A stretch of 39,825 nt of DNA from Bacteroidia bacterium. GTDB taxonomy: Bacteria; Bacteroidota; Bacteroidia; AKYH767-A; OLB10. The stretch covers positions 1 through 39,825 of the forward strand of contig JABDLV010000214.1 of NCBI GenBank assembly GCA_013001815.1. Direction: 5' to 3'. This document shows positions 24,484 to 33,444 of the stretch, piece after piece. Position 1 is the stretch's first letter; each line of letters begins with the position of its first letter. Position numbers and translations under genes: made by a program. The notes beneath the pieces are model-generated. The model saw only the letters and a program-made list of their open reading frames with translations, was not told the DNA's origin and made no database searches.

Positions 24484-24491
24484 TATTTTTG
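24484..24491 (+). promoter_or_regulatory. Candidate -7 element for sppA
   Basis: TATTTTTG is a full match to TAnnTTTG, 35 bases before the sppA ATG. It lies only 12 bases from the folK -7 element on the opposite strand, so the two promoters face away from each other and overlap in their upstream parts. Confidence 0.5.
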
Positions 24492-24526
24492 TATTTTACA
24501 TTAACCTTAATTTTTATAAACATACT

Positions 24527-26281
24527 ATGCTACAATTTCTCAAATACGTTTTGGCCACTATGGTTGGCTTTTGCCTGCTAATTTTCATCGGTTTCTTATT
24601 TATGGCAGCCATTGTTTCATTTGCTTCTAATAAAGAAGTAAAGGTAAAACCCAACTCTGTTCTACATTTAGAGTTAGACCAGCCCATTGCGGATAGGTCT
24701 AGCAGTGATCCGTTCGCAAATTTTAATCCTGCATCAATAAGTTTAAAACCAGATGTAGGACTGAATGACATTATTAAATCCATTCACTATGCTAAAACCG
24801 ATGATAACATTAAAGGAATTTACTTCAACACACAAATGTTTAGCAGTGGTTTGGCAACGGCAACTGAAATTAGAGATGCACTGGAAGATTTTAAAATTTC
24901 AGGAAAATTTGTGATTGCTTTTGGAGATTCTTATTCGCAACGCTCTTATTATTTAGCTTCGGTTGCAGACCAAGTCTATTTACAACCTGAAGGCATATTG
25001 GAGTTTAAAGGCTTGGCCGCACAAGCAATGTTTTTTAAGAACGCAATGGATAAATTAGGTGTGGAACCACAAGTTATTCGAGAGGGAAAATACAAGAGTG
25101 CAATTGAGCAATTCACTTTAGATAAAATGAGTGAAGAGAATAAACACCAAATAAAAGAATTGGTAGATGATTTTTGGAAACATATGGTGGATAAAATATC
25201 CATCTCCAGAAGCATTGATGCAGATAAGTTAACTGAAATAGCCAACAGCCTGTCTGCTACCAGAGCAGAAGATGCATTTGAAAATAATTTAGTGGATGGA
25301 TTGAAATACCAAGATGAGGTGCACCAAATTTTACTTGAAAAAACTGAATCTCCGGAAGATGAATTAAACAGTATAGGTGTTGGCGAATACAGCAAGTCAG
25401 TTAAAGCGCCAAAAGGTGGTTATAAAAAAGATAGAATTGCAGTGGTGTATGCAGAGGGTGAAATTATGTATGGGGAACAACCGGAAGGTAAAATTGGTTC
25501 TGAAGGTGTTGCCGAAGCAATTAAAAAAGCACGGGAAGATGATAAAGTAAAGGCCATTGTACTACGTGTAAATTCACCCGGTGGTTCGTCATTAGCATCA
25601 GATATTATTTGGAGAGAAATGGAGTTGGCAAAAGAAGCTAAACCCGTAGTAGTATCAATGGGTAACCTGGCAGCCAGTGGCGGTTATTACATTTCTTGTC
25701 CTGCAAACTCTATCGTTGCACAACCAACAACACTAACCGGTTCTATAGGAGTTTGGGGAATGTTATTTAATGGGCAAGAGTTATTAAATGAAAAATTGGG
25801 CATTACTACAGACGGATATAAAAGTGGCAGAATGGCTGACCTCGGTGCATTTGACCGAGCTATGACTGAAGAAGAAAAAGCAGTTATCCAAAACATTACC
25901 GGAGATGTTTATGATGTCTTTTTAGATCATGTTGCAGAAGGCAGAGATATGACAAAATCCAATGTGGATACATTGGGACAAGGAAGAATTTGGAGCGGTA
26001 CAGATGCACTCAATAATGGTTTGGTAGATATGCTTGGAGGTAAAAACAAAGCCATAGAAATTGCAGCAAAATTAGCAGAGACAGAAGACTACATCATTAA
26101 AGAATTGCCGGAAGAAGAAGACCCAATGGTTACAATAATGAAACAACTGGAAACGCGCGCAAAAACTAAAATTCTAAAAGAACAAGCCGGTGTAGCTTAC
26201 CCATACATTAAAGCATTAAACGATTTAAATAACATTGAAGGGATTCAAATGAGAATGCCTTTTACTTTAGAAATTTACTAG
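24527..26281 (+). CDS. sppA: Signal peptide peptidase SppA, 67K type
   Basis: SppA is a membrane-bound serine protease that degrades cleaved signal peptides, using a Ser-Lys dyad. The 584-residue protein has one N-terminal membrane anchor (about residues 8-33) and two tandem peptidase S49 domains. Lys190 in 'GKYKSAIEQF' (first domain) and Ser384 in 'NLAASGGYYIS' (second domain) match the E. coli dyad K209/S409. 'VLRVNSPGGSSLASDIIWREM' is the conserved ClpP-like block. Length is close to E. coli SppA (618). The downstream polX-like gene begins 10 bases later, so they are probably co-transcribed. Confidence 0.95.
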   Translation: MLQFLKYVLATMVGFCLLIFIGFLFMAAIVSFASNKEVKVKPNSVLHLELDQPIADRSSSDPFANFNPASISLKPDVGLNDIIKSIHYAKTDDNIKGIYFNTQMFSSGLATATEIRDALEDFKISGKFVIAFGDSYSQRSYYLASVADQVYLQPEGILEFKGLAAQAMFFKNAMDKLGVEPQVIREGKYKSAIEQFTLDKMSEENKHQIKELVDDFWKHMVDKISISRSIDADKLTEIANSLSATRAEDAFENNLVDGLKYQDEVHQILLEKTESPEDELNSIGVGEYSKSVKAPKGGYKKDRIAVVYAEGEIMYGEQPEGKIGSEGVAEAIKKAREDDKVKAIVLRVNSPGGSSLASDIIWREMELAKEAKPVVVSMGNLAASGGYYISCPANSIVAQPTTLTGSIGVWGMLFNGQELLNEKLGITTDGYKSGRMADLGAFDRAMTEEEKAVIQNITGDVYDVFLDHVAEGRDMTKSNVDTLGQGRIWSGTDALNNGLVDMLGGKNKAIEIAAKLAETEDYIIKELPEEEDPMVTIMKQLETRAKTKILKEQAGVAYPYIKALNDLNNIEGIQMRMPFTLEIY

Positions 26282-26291
26282 TCCTGTTTTA

Positions 26292-27983
26292 ATGAATAAT
26301 CATGATATAGCATCCATACTAAAGGACACTGCCAAGTTAATGGAGTTGCATGAAGGCAATCCGTTTAAAATTAAATCATACCAAAACGCAGCCTTTAACA
26401 TTGACCGATTAGAAACGGAGCTTTCTGATATGGATGAAAAAGAAATGGGTGCAGTGAAAGGAATTGGCAAAAGCATGGTTGCTAAAATTCAAAACATTTT
26501 GAGCACCGGTGAGCTGGAAGATTTGGAAAAGATGCTGCAAGACACACCAACCGGAGTAATAGAAATGATGCGGGTTAAAGGCATTGGACCTAAAAAAGTA
26601 GCCGTACTTTGGAAAGAACTTGAAATTGAAAATTTAGGTGAGCTTTTATACGCATGTAATGAAAACAGATTAATTGAACTGAAAGGCTTTGGCGAAAAAA
26701 GCCAGAACTCCATTAAAAAAGTGGTTGAATTCACCATTTCAAATAAAGGAATACATCATTATGCATCATTAGAAGTAGATGCCAAAGAAATTTCTGAATT
26801 CATTCAGAAAAAAATAAAGAATATTGATTTAAGTTTTACCGGTGCATTGAGAAGAAAGTGTGAAGTGCTGGACAAAATTGAGTTTGTTAGTTCGGCAAAT
26901 GCAGATGAACTGGAAAAATCAATTAAATCAAGTAAACTGTTAAGTGTAGATAAAAAGGATAAAGATTCCCTTACAGCAATTACTTCAGAAAATGTAAATG
27001 TTGTTTTTTATTTATGTAATGAAAAATCCTTTTCCACTACTCTATTTAAAACCACTGCAAGCGAAGAACATCTGAGTGAATTGGATAAGATAAAAAAGTC
27101 GGACTCTGTTTTGTCTAAAGCATTAAATTCAGAAGAAGAAATTTACAAGGAGTTTGGACTAGCCTATATAGAGCCTGAATTGCGAGAAGGTTTGGATGAA
27201 ATAAAATGGGCAAAAGCCAATAAGCTACCCGAACTGATTGAGCATGCCGATTTAAAAGGAATACTGCACAACCACAGCACCTACAGTGATGGACAAAACA
27301 GCTTACAGGAAATGGCTGAACATTGCAAAGAATTAGGTTTTGAATATTTAGGTATATGCGACCATAGCAAAAGCGCGTTTTATGCAAATGGAATGAGTGC
27401 AGATACCATTAAAAAGCAACACAAAGAAATTGATGAACTGAACAAAAAATTAGCACCGTTTAAAATTTTAAAAGGGATTGAATCAGATATTCTTCACAGC
27501 GGGTCATTAGATTATGAAGATGATGTGCTCGCCAGTTTCGATTTTATTGTTGCATCTGTTCACAGTGGATTAAAAATGGACAAAGAAAAAGCAACGAAAC
27601 GATTAATCACTGCAATTGAAAATCCGTTTACAACGATATTAGGTCACCCAACCGGACGATTGCTTTTGGCAAGAGAAGGATACCCGATAGACCACAAAAA
27701 AGTAATTGATGCTTGTGCTAAAAACGATGTGGTAATTGAACTCAATGCACACCCTTACCGACTGGATTTGGACTGGCGTTGGATACAATATGCACTTTCT
27801 AAAAGAGTAATGATCTCAATTAACCCTGATGCACACCATGTTGATGGCTATGGCGATATGTATTATGGTGTTTGCGTTGCACGTAAGGGCGCACTAGGTA
27901 AAGCAATGACTTTTAATACGAAATCACTGAAGGAAATTGAAGATTATTTCCAAAAAAGAAAGAAAAACATATTAGTATCATAA
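26292..27983 (+). CDS. PolX-like protein with PHP exonuclease and decayed polymerase domain
   Basis: The domain order is that of bacterial family X polymerases in 563 residues. N-terminal helix-hairpin-helix repeats include 'VKGIGKSMVAKI' (55-66) and 'VKGIGPKKVAVL' (95-106). A nucleotidyltransferase region and a C-terminal PHP domain follow. The PHP metal site is intact: 'LHNHSTYSDG' (His326, His328, Asp333), 'GICDHSK' (357-358), 'VASVHSG', 'ILGHPTGRLL' and 'INPDAHH'. The polymerase motif usually GSxRRxxxxxGDxD reads 'TGALRRKCEVLDKIEF' (183-198), so the two metal-binding aspartates are Lys195 and Glu197. It probably acts as a 3'-5' exonuclease or AP-end processor without DNA synthesis. Non-canonical PolX of this kind is known in the literature. 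Confidence 0.9.
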   Translation: MNNHDIASILKDTAKLMELHEGNPFKIKSYQNAAFNIDRLETELSDMDEKEMGAVKGIGKSMVAKIQNILSTGELEDLEKMLQDTPTGVIEMMRVKGIGPKKVAVLWKELEIENLGELLYACNENRLIELKGFGEKSQNSIKKVVEFTISNKGIHHYASLEVDAKEISEFIQKKIKNIDLSFTGALRRKCEVLDKIEFVSSANADELEKSIKSSKLLSVDKKDKDSLTAITSENVNVVFYLCNEKSFSTTLFKTTASEEHLSELDKIKKSDSVLSKALNSEEEIYKEFGLAYIEPELREGLDEIKWAKANKLPELIEHADLKGILHNHSTYSDGQNSLQEMAEHCKELGFEYLGICDHSKSAFYANGMSADTIKKQHKEIDELNKKLAPFKILKGIESDILHSGSLDYEDDVLASFDFIVASVHSGLKMDKEKATKRLITAIENPFTTILGHPTGRLLLAREGYPIDHKKVIDACAKNDVVIELNAHPYRLDLDWRWIQYALSKRVMISINPDAHHVDGYGDMYYGVCVARKGALGKAMTFNTKSLKEIEDYFQKRKKNILVS

Positions 27984-28021
27984 TTTGTAACTTGTAGAAC
28001 TAACCGAACTGAATACCCATC

Positions 28022-29548
28022 ATGGAATTAATGAACTCCATATTTTCCTGGATAATGAAAAAGCGCATTCATCAAATTGAGCTTTTTATCAAGTATCCTC
28101 ATGAAGTGCAAAATGATTGGTTAAAACAATTGGTTCAAGCGGCTGATGAAACCGAATGGGGAGTTAAGCACGGTTACAAAGACATAAAAAACTATAATGA
28201 TTTTAAGCGCAATGTTCCGCTGCAAGATTACAATAGCCTAAAACCCTACATTGAAAAGATTAGACAAGGGCAACAAGATATTTTATGGAACGAAGAAATA
28301 AAATGGTTTGCAAAATCATCAGGCACAACCAATGATAAAAGCAAATTTATTCCAGTAAGCATTAGCGCATTAGATTCTTGTCATTATAAAGGAGGTAAAG
28401 ATTTGCTTTCCATGTACTGCAATAACAATCCCGAAACCAAATTATTTTCAGGCAAAGTACTGTCTATGGGTGGTAGTTTAAAAACGGAGTCATATGGAAA
28501 TGGCAATTACCATGGAGACATCTCGGCCATTCTAATGGATAACCTACCCTTCTGGTTTCAATTAATACGAACTCCGGATAAGAACATTGCCTTAATGGAT
28601 GAATGGGAAGAAAAAATTGAGAAGATGGCGAAATACACAGCAGAAGATGATGTTACATCGTTAGTTGGTGTTCCTTCCTGGATGTTGGTTTTCATTAATC
28701 TGGTTTTAGAAAAAGCAAATACTAAGAATTTATTTGATGTATGGCCAAATTTAGAATTGGTCATTCATGGTGGTGTAAATTTTGACCCTTACAAAGAGCA
28801 ATACAATAAATTAATTCCAAAAGCGGGATTCAATTATATTCAAACATACAACGCATCTGAAGGTTTTTTTGGCATACAAGACAGAAACCATGAAGATGAT
28901 ATGCTGTTGATGTTGGACTATGGTATGTTTTATGAGTTCATTCCTTATGGAGCCGATGGTGAATTTGATGAGAGCAATGTTTTAACACTGGACCAGATTG
29001 AAATTGGAAAAAATTATGCATTGGTAATATCAACCAACGCGGGTTTATGGCGTTACAAAATTGGAGACACCATTACGTTTACCTCCACTGATCCATACCG
29101 AATAAAAGTAAGTGGCAGAACGGCACATTTTATTAATGCATTTGGAGAAGAAGTAATCATAGACAATGCCGAAAAAGCACTGCAGTTTGCATGTGAAAAA
29201 ACCGGTGCCGTAGTAAGAGAATATACCGCTGCACCCATTTATTTTAGAAGTGAAACCAATAATGGTGCGCATCAATGGTTAATTGAGTTTAAAAAAGACC
29301 CAAGCGATTTAAAATTATTTAGTGAGCAATTAGATACTGCTTTAAAAGACATTAATTCTGATTATGAAGCCAAGCGATATGACAATATGGTTCTTGATGC
29401 CCCCGTTATACATAAGATGCCAAATGACATATTTTATCATTGGTTAAAGCAGAAAAACAAGCTAGGCGGGCAACACAAAATTCCACGCCTTAGCAATAAC
29501 AGAAAACTGGTAGATGAAATTCTATCCCTTCAAGATAAACAATATTGA
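28022..29548 (+). CDS. GH3 (auxin-responsive promoter) family adenylating enzyme
   Basis: GH3 proteins belong to the acyl-adenylate-forming superfamily; in plants they join jasmonate or auxin to amino acids. This 508-residue bacterial member shows the ATP motifs 'AKSSGTTNDKSKFIPVS' (97-113), 'YNASEGFFGIQ' (276-286) and 'GLWRYKIGDTITF' with the acidic residue that binds ribose. 'VSGRTAHFINAFGEEVI' then leads into the C-terminal domain. All ATP-binding elements are intact, so it is probably active, but bacterial substrates are unknown. It follows polX after 38 bases and overlaps the next gene by 3 bases. No carrier protein or peptide synthetase lies nearby. Confidence 0.9.
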   Translation: MELMNSIFSWIMKKRIHQIELFIKYPHEVQNDWLKQLVQAADETEWGVKHGYKDIKNYNDFKRNVPLQDYNSLKPYIEKIRQGQQDILWNEEIKWFAKSSGTTNDKSKFIPVSISALDSCHYKGGKDLLSMYCNNNPETKLFSGKVLSMGGSLKTESYGNGNYHGDISAILMDNLPFWFQLIRTPDKNIALMDEWEEKIEKMAKYTAEDDVTSLVGVPSWMLVFINLVLEKANTKNLFDVWPNLELVIHGGVNFDPYKEQYNKLIPKAGFNYIQTYNASEGFFGIQDRNHEDDMLLMLDYGMFYEFIPYGADGEFDESNVLTLDQIEIGKNYALVISTNAGLWRYKIGDTITFTSTDPYRIKVSGRTAHFINAFGEEVIIDNAEKALQFACEKTGAVVREYTAAPIYFRSETNNGAHQWLIEFKKDPSDLKLFSEQLDTALKDINSDYEAKRYDNMVLDAPVIHKMPNDIFYHWLKQKNKLGGQHKIPRLSNNRKLVDEILSLQDKQY

Positions 29549-30342
29549 TACCTAGTTTTATAACGTACTTCTTAATTGCCCTAATTAGCCTAGGCGATGG
29601 CCAGTTTCAACAGATAAAGCAAATACCCGTACAGGCAGATTTTTTTAGCACAGACCATGTTGGCAATGTATATGTTTTGGAAAATGGAGTTCTCACTAAA
29701 TACAATCCTGAACTGGTATCGAAATATACTTTCAGTAGAAAAGACAGAGGACAAATTGAATTTATTGATACAACTGATCCATTAAAATTATTGGTTTACT
29801 ATCCGGAGTTTGGTACCATAGATTTTCTCAATTCAGATTTAGCCGATCACTCAAGACTGGAATTAAACGATTATGATATTTACCAACAAACGGTAGTGTG
29901 TCGTTCACATGATAATGGACTATGGGTTTTCGATCCTGTGCTTCGACAATTATATAAACTGGATTCTGAGCTACAAATCAGTATCCGCAGTCAATCATTC
30001 AACCAATTATTTAACGATGAAATAGAACCATCTTATTTAAATGAAAGCGAAAAATGGCTGGTTTTAGCAGATAAAGAAAATGGATTATACGTATTTGACC
30101 GCCTTGGCGTATACTTAAAGAACATTCGCGTAAAAAATGTTGACAACTTCCAGGTTTTTCAGGATATTATAGTTTATGCCGATGATGAGCAAATTCATCA
30201 GCATAATATTATAACGGGATTAGATGAAACCCTTGCTATACCTGGGGTTGAAAAAGAAGCAGTAAAACAGATTCGTTTGGAACAGAATTTGCTATACATG
30301 CTTACGAACACATCGTTGATAATTTTTAAATGGACGGTTTGA
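29545..30342 (+). CDS. Conserved hypothetical exported protein, propeller-like
   Basis: I do not recognise a named family. The 265-residue product has a hydrophobic N-terminus ('SFITYFLIALISLGDGQ') that looks like a signal peptide. Repeating beta-rich units follow, such as 'STDHVGNVYVLENGVLTKYN', 'RSHDNGLWVFDPVLRQLYKLD' and 'LADKENGLYVFDRLGVYLKNI'. This spacing suggests blades of a beta-propeller (NHL/YVTN-like). The start is probably TTG at 29545, sharing TTGA with the GH3 stop; the reading frame has no early ATG. The overlap implies coupling with GH3. Role is unknown, probably periplasmic. Confidence 0.7.
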   Translation: MIPSFITYFLIALISLGDGQFQQIKQIPVQADFFSTDHVGNVYVLENGVLTKYNPELVSKYTFSRKDRGQIEFIDTTDPLKLLVYYPEFGTIDFLNSDLADHSRLELNDYDIYQQTVVCRSHDNGLWVFDPVLRQLYKLDSELQISIRSQSFNQLFNDEIEPSYLNESEKWLVLADKENGLYVFDRLGVYLKNIRVKNVDNFQVFQDIIVYADDEQIHQHNIITGLDETLAIPGVEKEAVKQIRLEQNLLYMLTNTSLIIFKWTV

Positions 30343-30392
30343 TTTAATTATTACATTAGTCACATTATTAATCCCCAAAAAAAACTAAACAT

Positions 30393-31025
30393 ATGTACAT
30401 AGGAGTTGCAGGAAATATTGGTTCAGGAAAAACCACCTTAACCACCCTTTTAGGGAAACAATATAAATGGGAAGTTCAATACGAAGACGTAGATGACAAT
30501 CCTTATTTAAATGATTTCTATACCGACATGCAACGTTGGTCATTCAATTTACAAGTGTATTTCTTAAATTCTCGTTTTCGTCAGGTAACCGATTTTCAAA
30601 AAAGTGAAAACACGATTATACAAGACAGAACAATTTATGAGGACGCGCACATTTTTGCACCCAACTTACATGCCATGGGTTTAATGACAACCCGTGATTA
30701 TGAAAACTACTTACGCTTATTTGATTTGATGAGTGAGTTTATTCAACCACCGGATTTATTAATTTACTTAAGAGGCTCTGTTCCATCTTTGGTAAACCAA
30801 ATACAAAAACGTGGACGTGAATATGAAAACACCATTCGTTTAGACTACTTAAAAAGATTGAACGAAAGATACGAAGCATGGATTCAGCGTTACGACCTTG
30901 GAAAGCTACTGGTAGTTGATATTGATGAGCTTAACTTTGAAGAAAGCAAAGAAGATTTAGGAATGATAGTAGAAAGAGTAAATGCAGAATTGCATGGTTT
31001 GTTTGAACCTGCAGGGAAGAAATAA
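30393..31025 (+). CDS. Deoxynucleoside kinase (dNK family), copy 2
   Basis: This 210-residue salvage kinase has the P-loop GNIGSGKT (7-14), 'QYEDVDDNPYLNDFYTDMQRWSFNLQVYFLNSRFRQ' (catalytic acid and substrate pocket), 'IIQDRTIYEDAHIFA' (the classic DR-S/T motif) and the LID 'IQKRGREYENTIRLDYLKRLNERYEAW'. It keeps the arginine of the DRS/T motif that copy 1 (23342-23938) has as lysine, and the two differ widely, so they probably differ in substrate or form a hetero-oligomer. ATG 30393 gives the P-loop at the usual position. A strong palindromic terminator follows. Confidence 0.92.
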   Translation: MYIGVAGNIGSGKTTLTTLLGKQYKWEVQYEDVDDNPYLNDFYTDMQRWSFNLQVYFLNSRFRQVTDFQKSENTIIQDRTIYEDAHIFAPNLHAMGLMTTRDYENYLRLFDLMSEFIQPPDLLIYLRGSVPSLVNQIQKRGREYENTIRLDYLKRLNERYEAWIQRYDLGKLLVVDIDELNFEESKEDLGMIVERVNAELHGLFEPAGKK

Positions 31026-31042
31026 AAAAAGCACTCTAAAAT

Positions 31043-31083
31043 AAAAAAGGGGCTTAATCATATGATTAAGCCCCTTTTCTTTT
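31043..31083. terminator. Bidirectional terminator between dNK and hppA
   Basis: A perfect 26-bp palindrome (GGGGCTTAATCAT and its complement, 31049-31074) is flanked by an A-run on the left and TTTTCTTTT on the right. It works for both converging genes: the deoxynucleoside kinase on plus and the pyrophosphatase on minus. Confidence 0.88.
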
Positions 31084-31097
31084 GCAATATATTTTAA

Positions 31098-33308
31098 CTA
31101 GATAAGCGTTGCAATTACAAGAGCAACAACACTCATTAATTTTAATAGGATGTTTAATGATGGACCTGAAGTATCTTTAAACGGGTCACCAACGGTATCA
31201 CCAACAACACCTGCTTTGTGTGCTTCAGAACCTTTTCCAAATTTTTCTCCGTTAATAGTTACACCTTCTTCAATCATTTTCTTTGCGTTATCCCATGCAC
31301 CACCGGCATTCGATTGAAATAATGCCATTAATACTCCAGATACAGTAACGCCTGCTAATAAACCACCAAGCATCAATGCATTTGTATTTCCTTCTAAAAA
31401 TAGTTTCGGTACAAATCCAAAAATAACAGGAACCGATACAGCGATCAATCCCGGCATTACCATTTCTTTAATGGAAGCTTTTGTTGAAATCTCAACACAT
31501 TTGTCATATTCCGCTTTGCCATCTGCAGCATTAAAAATTCGTTGGTCTTCTTCACTCCACTCACTTTGCTCTTTTCCTTCGTTTTTATTCATCACACTTA
31601 AAGCTGCTTTCAATTCCGGAATTGATTTGAATTGTCTTCTTACCTCTTCAATCATTGCCATTGCCGCTCTACCTACAGCATTCATACTCATTGCAGAAAA
31701 TAAGAATGGCAACATTGCTCCAATAAATAAAGAAGCCATTACAAATGGGTTCGTAATATTAATTCCAACTATAGGAGTGTCAGGATGCGTTACATTGTAT
31801 GAAGTCATAAATGCCGCAAATAATGCCAAAGCTGTTAAAGCCGCAGAACCAATTGCAAATCCTTTACCAATTGCAGCCGTTGTATTTCCAACAGCATCTA
31901 ATTTATCTGTACGTTGTCTAACCTCTTTTGGTAATTCAGCCATTTCAGCAATACCGCCTGCATTATCCGAAACCGGACCGTAAGCATCAACGGCTAATTG
32001 AATACCCGTATTTGAAAGCATACCAACAGCAGCAATTGCAATTCCATATAAACCAGCAAATGAATATGCTCCTATGATTGCTATAGCAATAATGATAATT
32101 GGAATCGCAGTTGACATCATACCAACACCTAAACCGGCAATTATATTTGTAGCTGCACCTGTTACCGATTGATTTACGATAGATTGAACAGGCTTCGTTC
32201 CTGTTCCTGTATAGTACTCAGTAATTTTTCCTATTCCAAGTCCGGCTGCTAATCCAAGTAATATGGAAAAGAACACGCCATTAGAAGTAATGGTTTGCCC
32301 GGCAAACTCCCATGTTCCAGGAAGCATCCAATTAATTACAAAGTATGTTATGACTAACAAGATTCCTGCAGAACCAAACTCACCAATGTTTAATGCTTTG
32401 TGTGGGTCTCCACCATCTTTTACTTTTACAAAGAAGGTTCCTAAAATCGAAGTAAGAATTCCAACGCCCGCTAATACTAACGGTAACAAAACTGCAGAAA
32501 GACCACTGAACTCATCCGCAAAACCAGGTGCACCCATAAAGGCTGCTCCTAATACCATAGTACCAATGATTGAACCAACATAAGACTCAAAAAGGTCAGC
32601 ACCCATACCAGCAACATCACCTACGTTATCACCAACGTTATCCGCAATAGTAGCAGGGTTTAACGGGTGATCTTCCGGAATACCGGCTTCTACTTTACCA
32701 ACAAGGTCAGCACCTACATCAGCAGCTTTTGTATAAATACCACCACCAACACGTGCAAATAATGCAATAGAAGATGCACCAAAAGAAAAACCGGTAATAA
32801 TGGTAATTACTTTTTGAATATTATCTACCTCCGTGCCGAACATGTTAGTGAATACTAGGAATAGTGTTCCTAAACCTAAAACACCAAGCCCAACAACTCC
32901 AAGTCCCATAACTGAGCCACCACCAAAGGCAACTTCCAATGCTTTACCTAAACTTTCTCTGGCAGCATTAGTTGTTCTTACATTTGCTTTTGTTGCAACC
33001 TTCATTCCTATATATCCTGCCAAGGCAGAACAAAATGCACCCACTATAAAAGAAAGTGCAACTAAAGGATGTGAAGCCTCATTTGTAACTCCACCAATAA
33101 CTAATAATATTGCAACTGCAATTACAAAGATTGAAAGTATTTTATACTCGGCTCTTAAAAATGCCATTGCACCCTTTGCTATATGGTTTGCAATTTTTTC
33201 CATTTTTTCTGTACCTACTTCTTGCTTAGAAACCCATGAAGATTTCCAAAACGTAAAAAGCAATGCAATTACTCCAAAAGCCGGAATGATGTAAATAATA
33301 TTTTCCAT
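31098..33308 (-). CDS. hppA: Membrane-bound ion-pumping pyrophosphatase
   Basis: HppA hydrolyses PPi and pumps Na+ or H+ out across the membrane. The 736-residue protein has about 16 hydrophobic helices. The PPi/Mg site is '[58 protein letters not shown]', with further conserved blocks '[16 protein letters not shown]' and '[23 protein letters not shown]'. '[21 protein letters not shown]' has Ala where K+-independent enzymes have Lys, so it should need K+. The glutamate in 'DLFESY' (TM6) is placed as in Na+-pumping enzymes such as that of Thermotoga maritima, while plant H+ pumps have Gly there; Na+ pumping is therefore likely but not proved. Confidence 0.95.
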   Translation of the reverse strand: MENIIYIIPAFGVIALLFTFWKSSWVSKQEVGTEKMEKIANHIAKGAMAFLRAEYKILSIFVIAVAILLVIGGVTNEASHPLVALSFIVGAFCSALAGYIGMKVATKANVRTTNAARESLGKALEVAFGGGSVMGLGVVGLGVLGLGTLFLVFTNMFGTEVDNIQKVITIITGFSFGASSIALFARVGGGIYTKAADVGADLVGKVEAGIPEDHPLNPATIADNVGDNVGDVAGMGADLFESYVGSIIGTMVLGAAFMGAPGFADEFSGLSAVLLPLVLAGVGILTSILGTFFVKVKDGGDPHKALNIGEFGSAGILLVITYFVINWMLPGTWEFAGQTITSNGVFFSILLGLAAGLGIGKITEYYTGTGTKPVQSIVNQSVTGAATNIIAGLGVGMMSTAIPIIIIAIAIIGAYSFAGLYGIAIAAVGMLSNTGIQLAVDAYGPVSDNAGGIAEMAELPKEVRQRTDKLDAVGNTTAAIGKGFAIGSAALTALALFAAFMTSYNVTHPDTPIVGINITNPFVMASLFIGAMLPFLFSAMSMNAVGRAAMAMIEEVRRQFKSIPELKAALSVMNKNEGKEQSEWSEEDQRIFNAADGKAEYDKCVEISTKASIKEMVMPGLIAVSVPVIFGFVPKLFLEGNTNALMLGGLLAGVTVSGVLMALFQSNAGGAWDNAKKMIEEGVTINGEKFGKGSEAHKAGVVGDTVGDPFKDTSGPSLNILLKLMSVVALVIATLI

Positions 33309-33377
33309 TTAACTAATTTTTAAATTTTGGTTTTTATAATAAGATATATGTATGTCTGGTTTTTCTTTTAAGGCGGG

Positions 33378-33408
33378 CAAATATATTTGAATTTCAATTA
33401 CAAATCAA
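33378..33408 (-). promoter_or_regulatory. Promoter of hppA
   Basis: The minus strand has TTG (33406-33408), a 20-base spacer and TATATTTG (33378-33385), full matches to both sigma-A elements. The leader to the ATG is about 66 bases, AT-rich and without visible structure. Confidence 0.65.
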
Positions 33409-33444
33409 TAAAAGTAGAGCTGTAAATGAATAATTTTCAAATAT

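Noticed and set aside
32833-33294. 153-aa plus-strand ORF, with 170-aa and 106-aa ORFs nearby, opposite hppA
   Set aside because: These are Pro/Ala/Thr-rich shadows of the helix-coding hppA gene on the other strand, and no start context or homology is visible.
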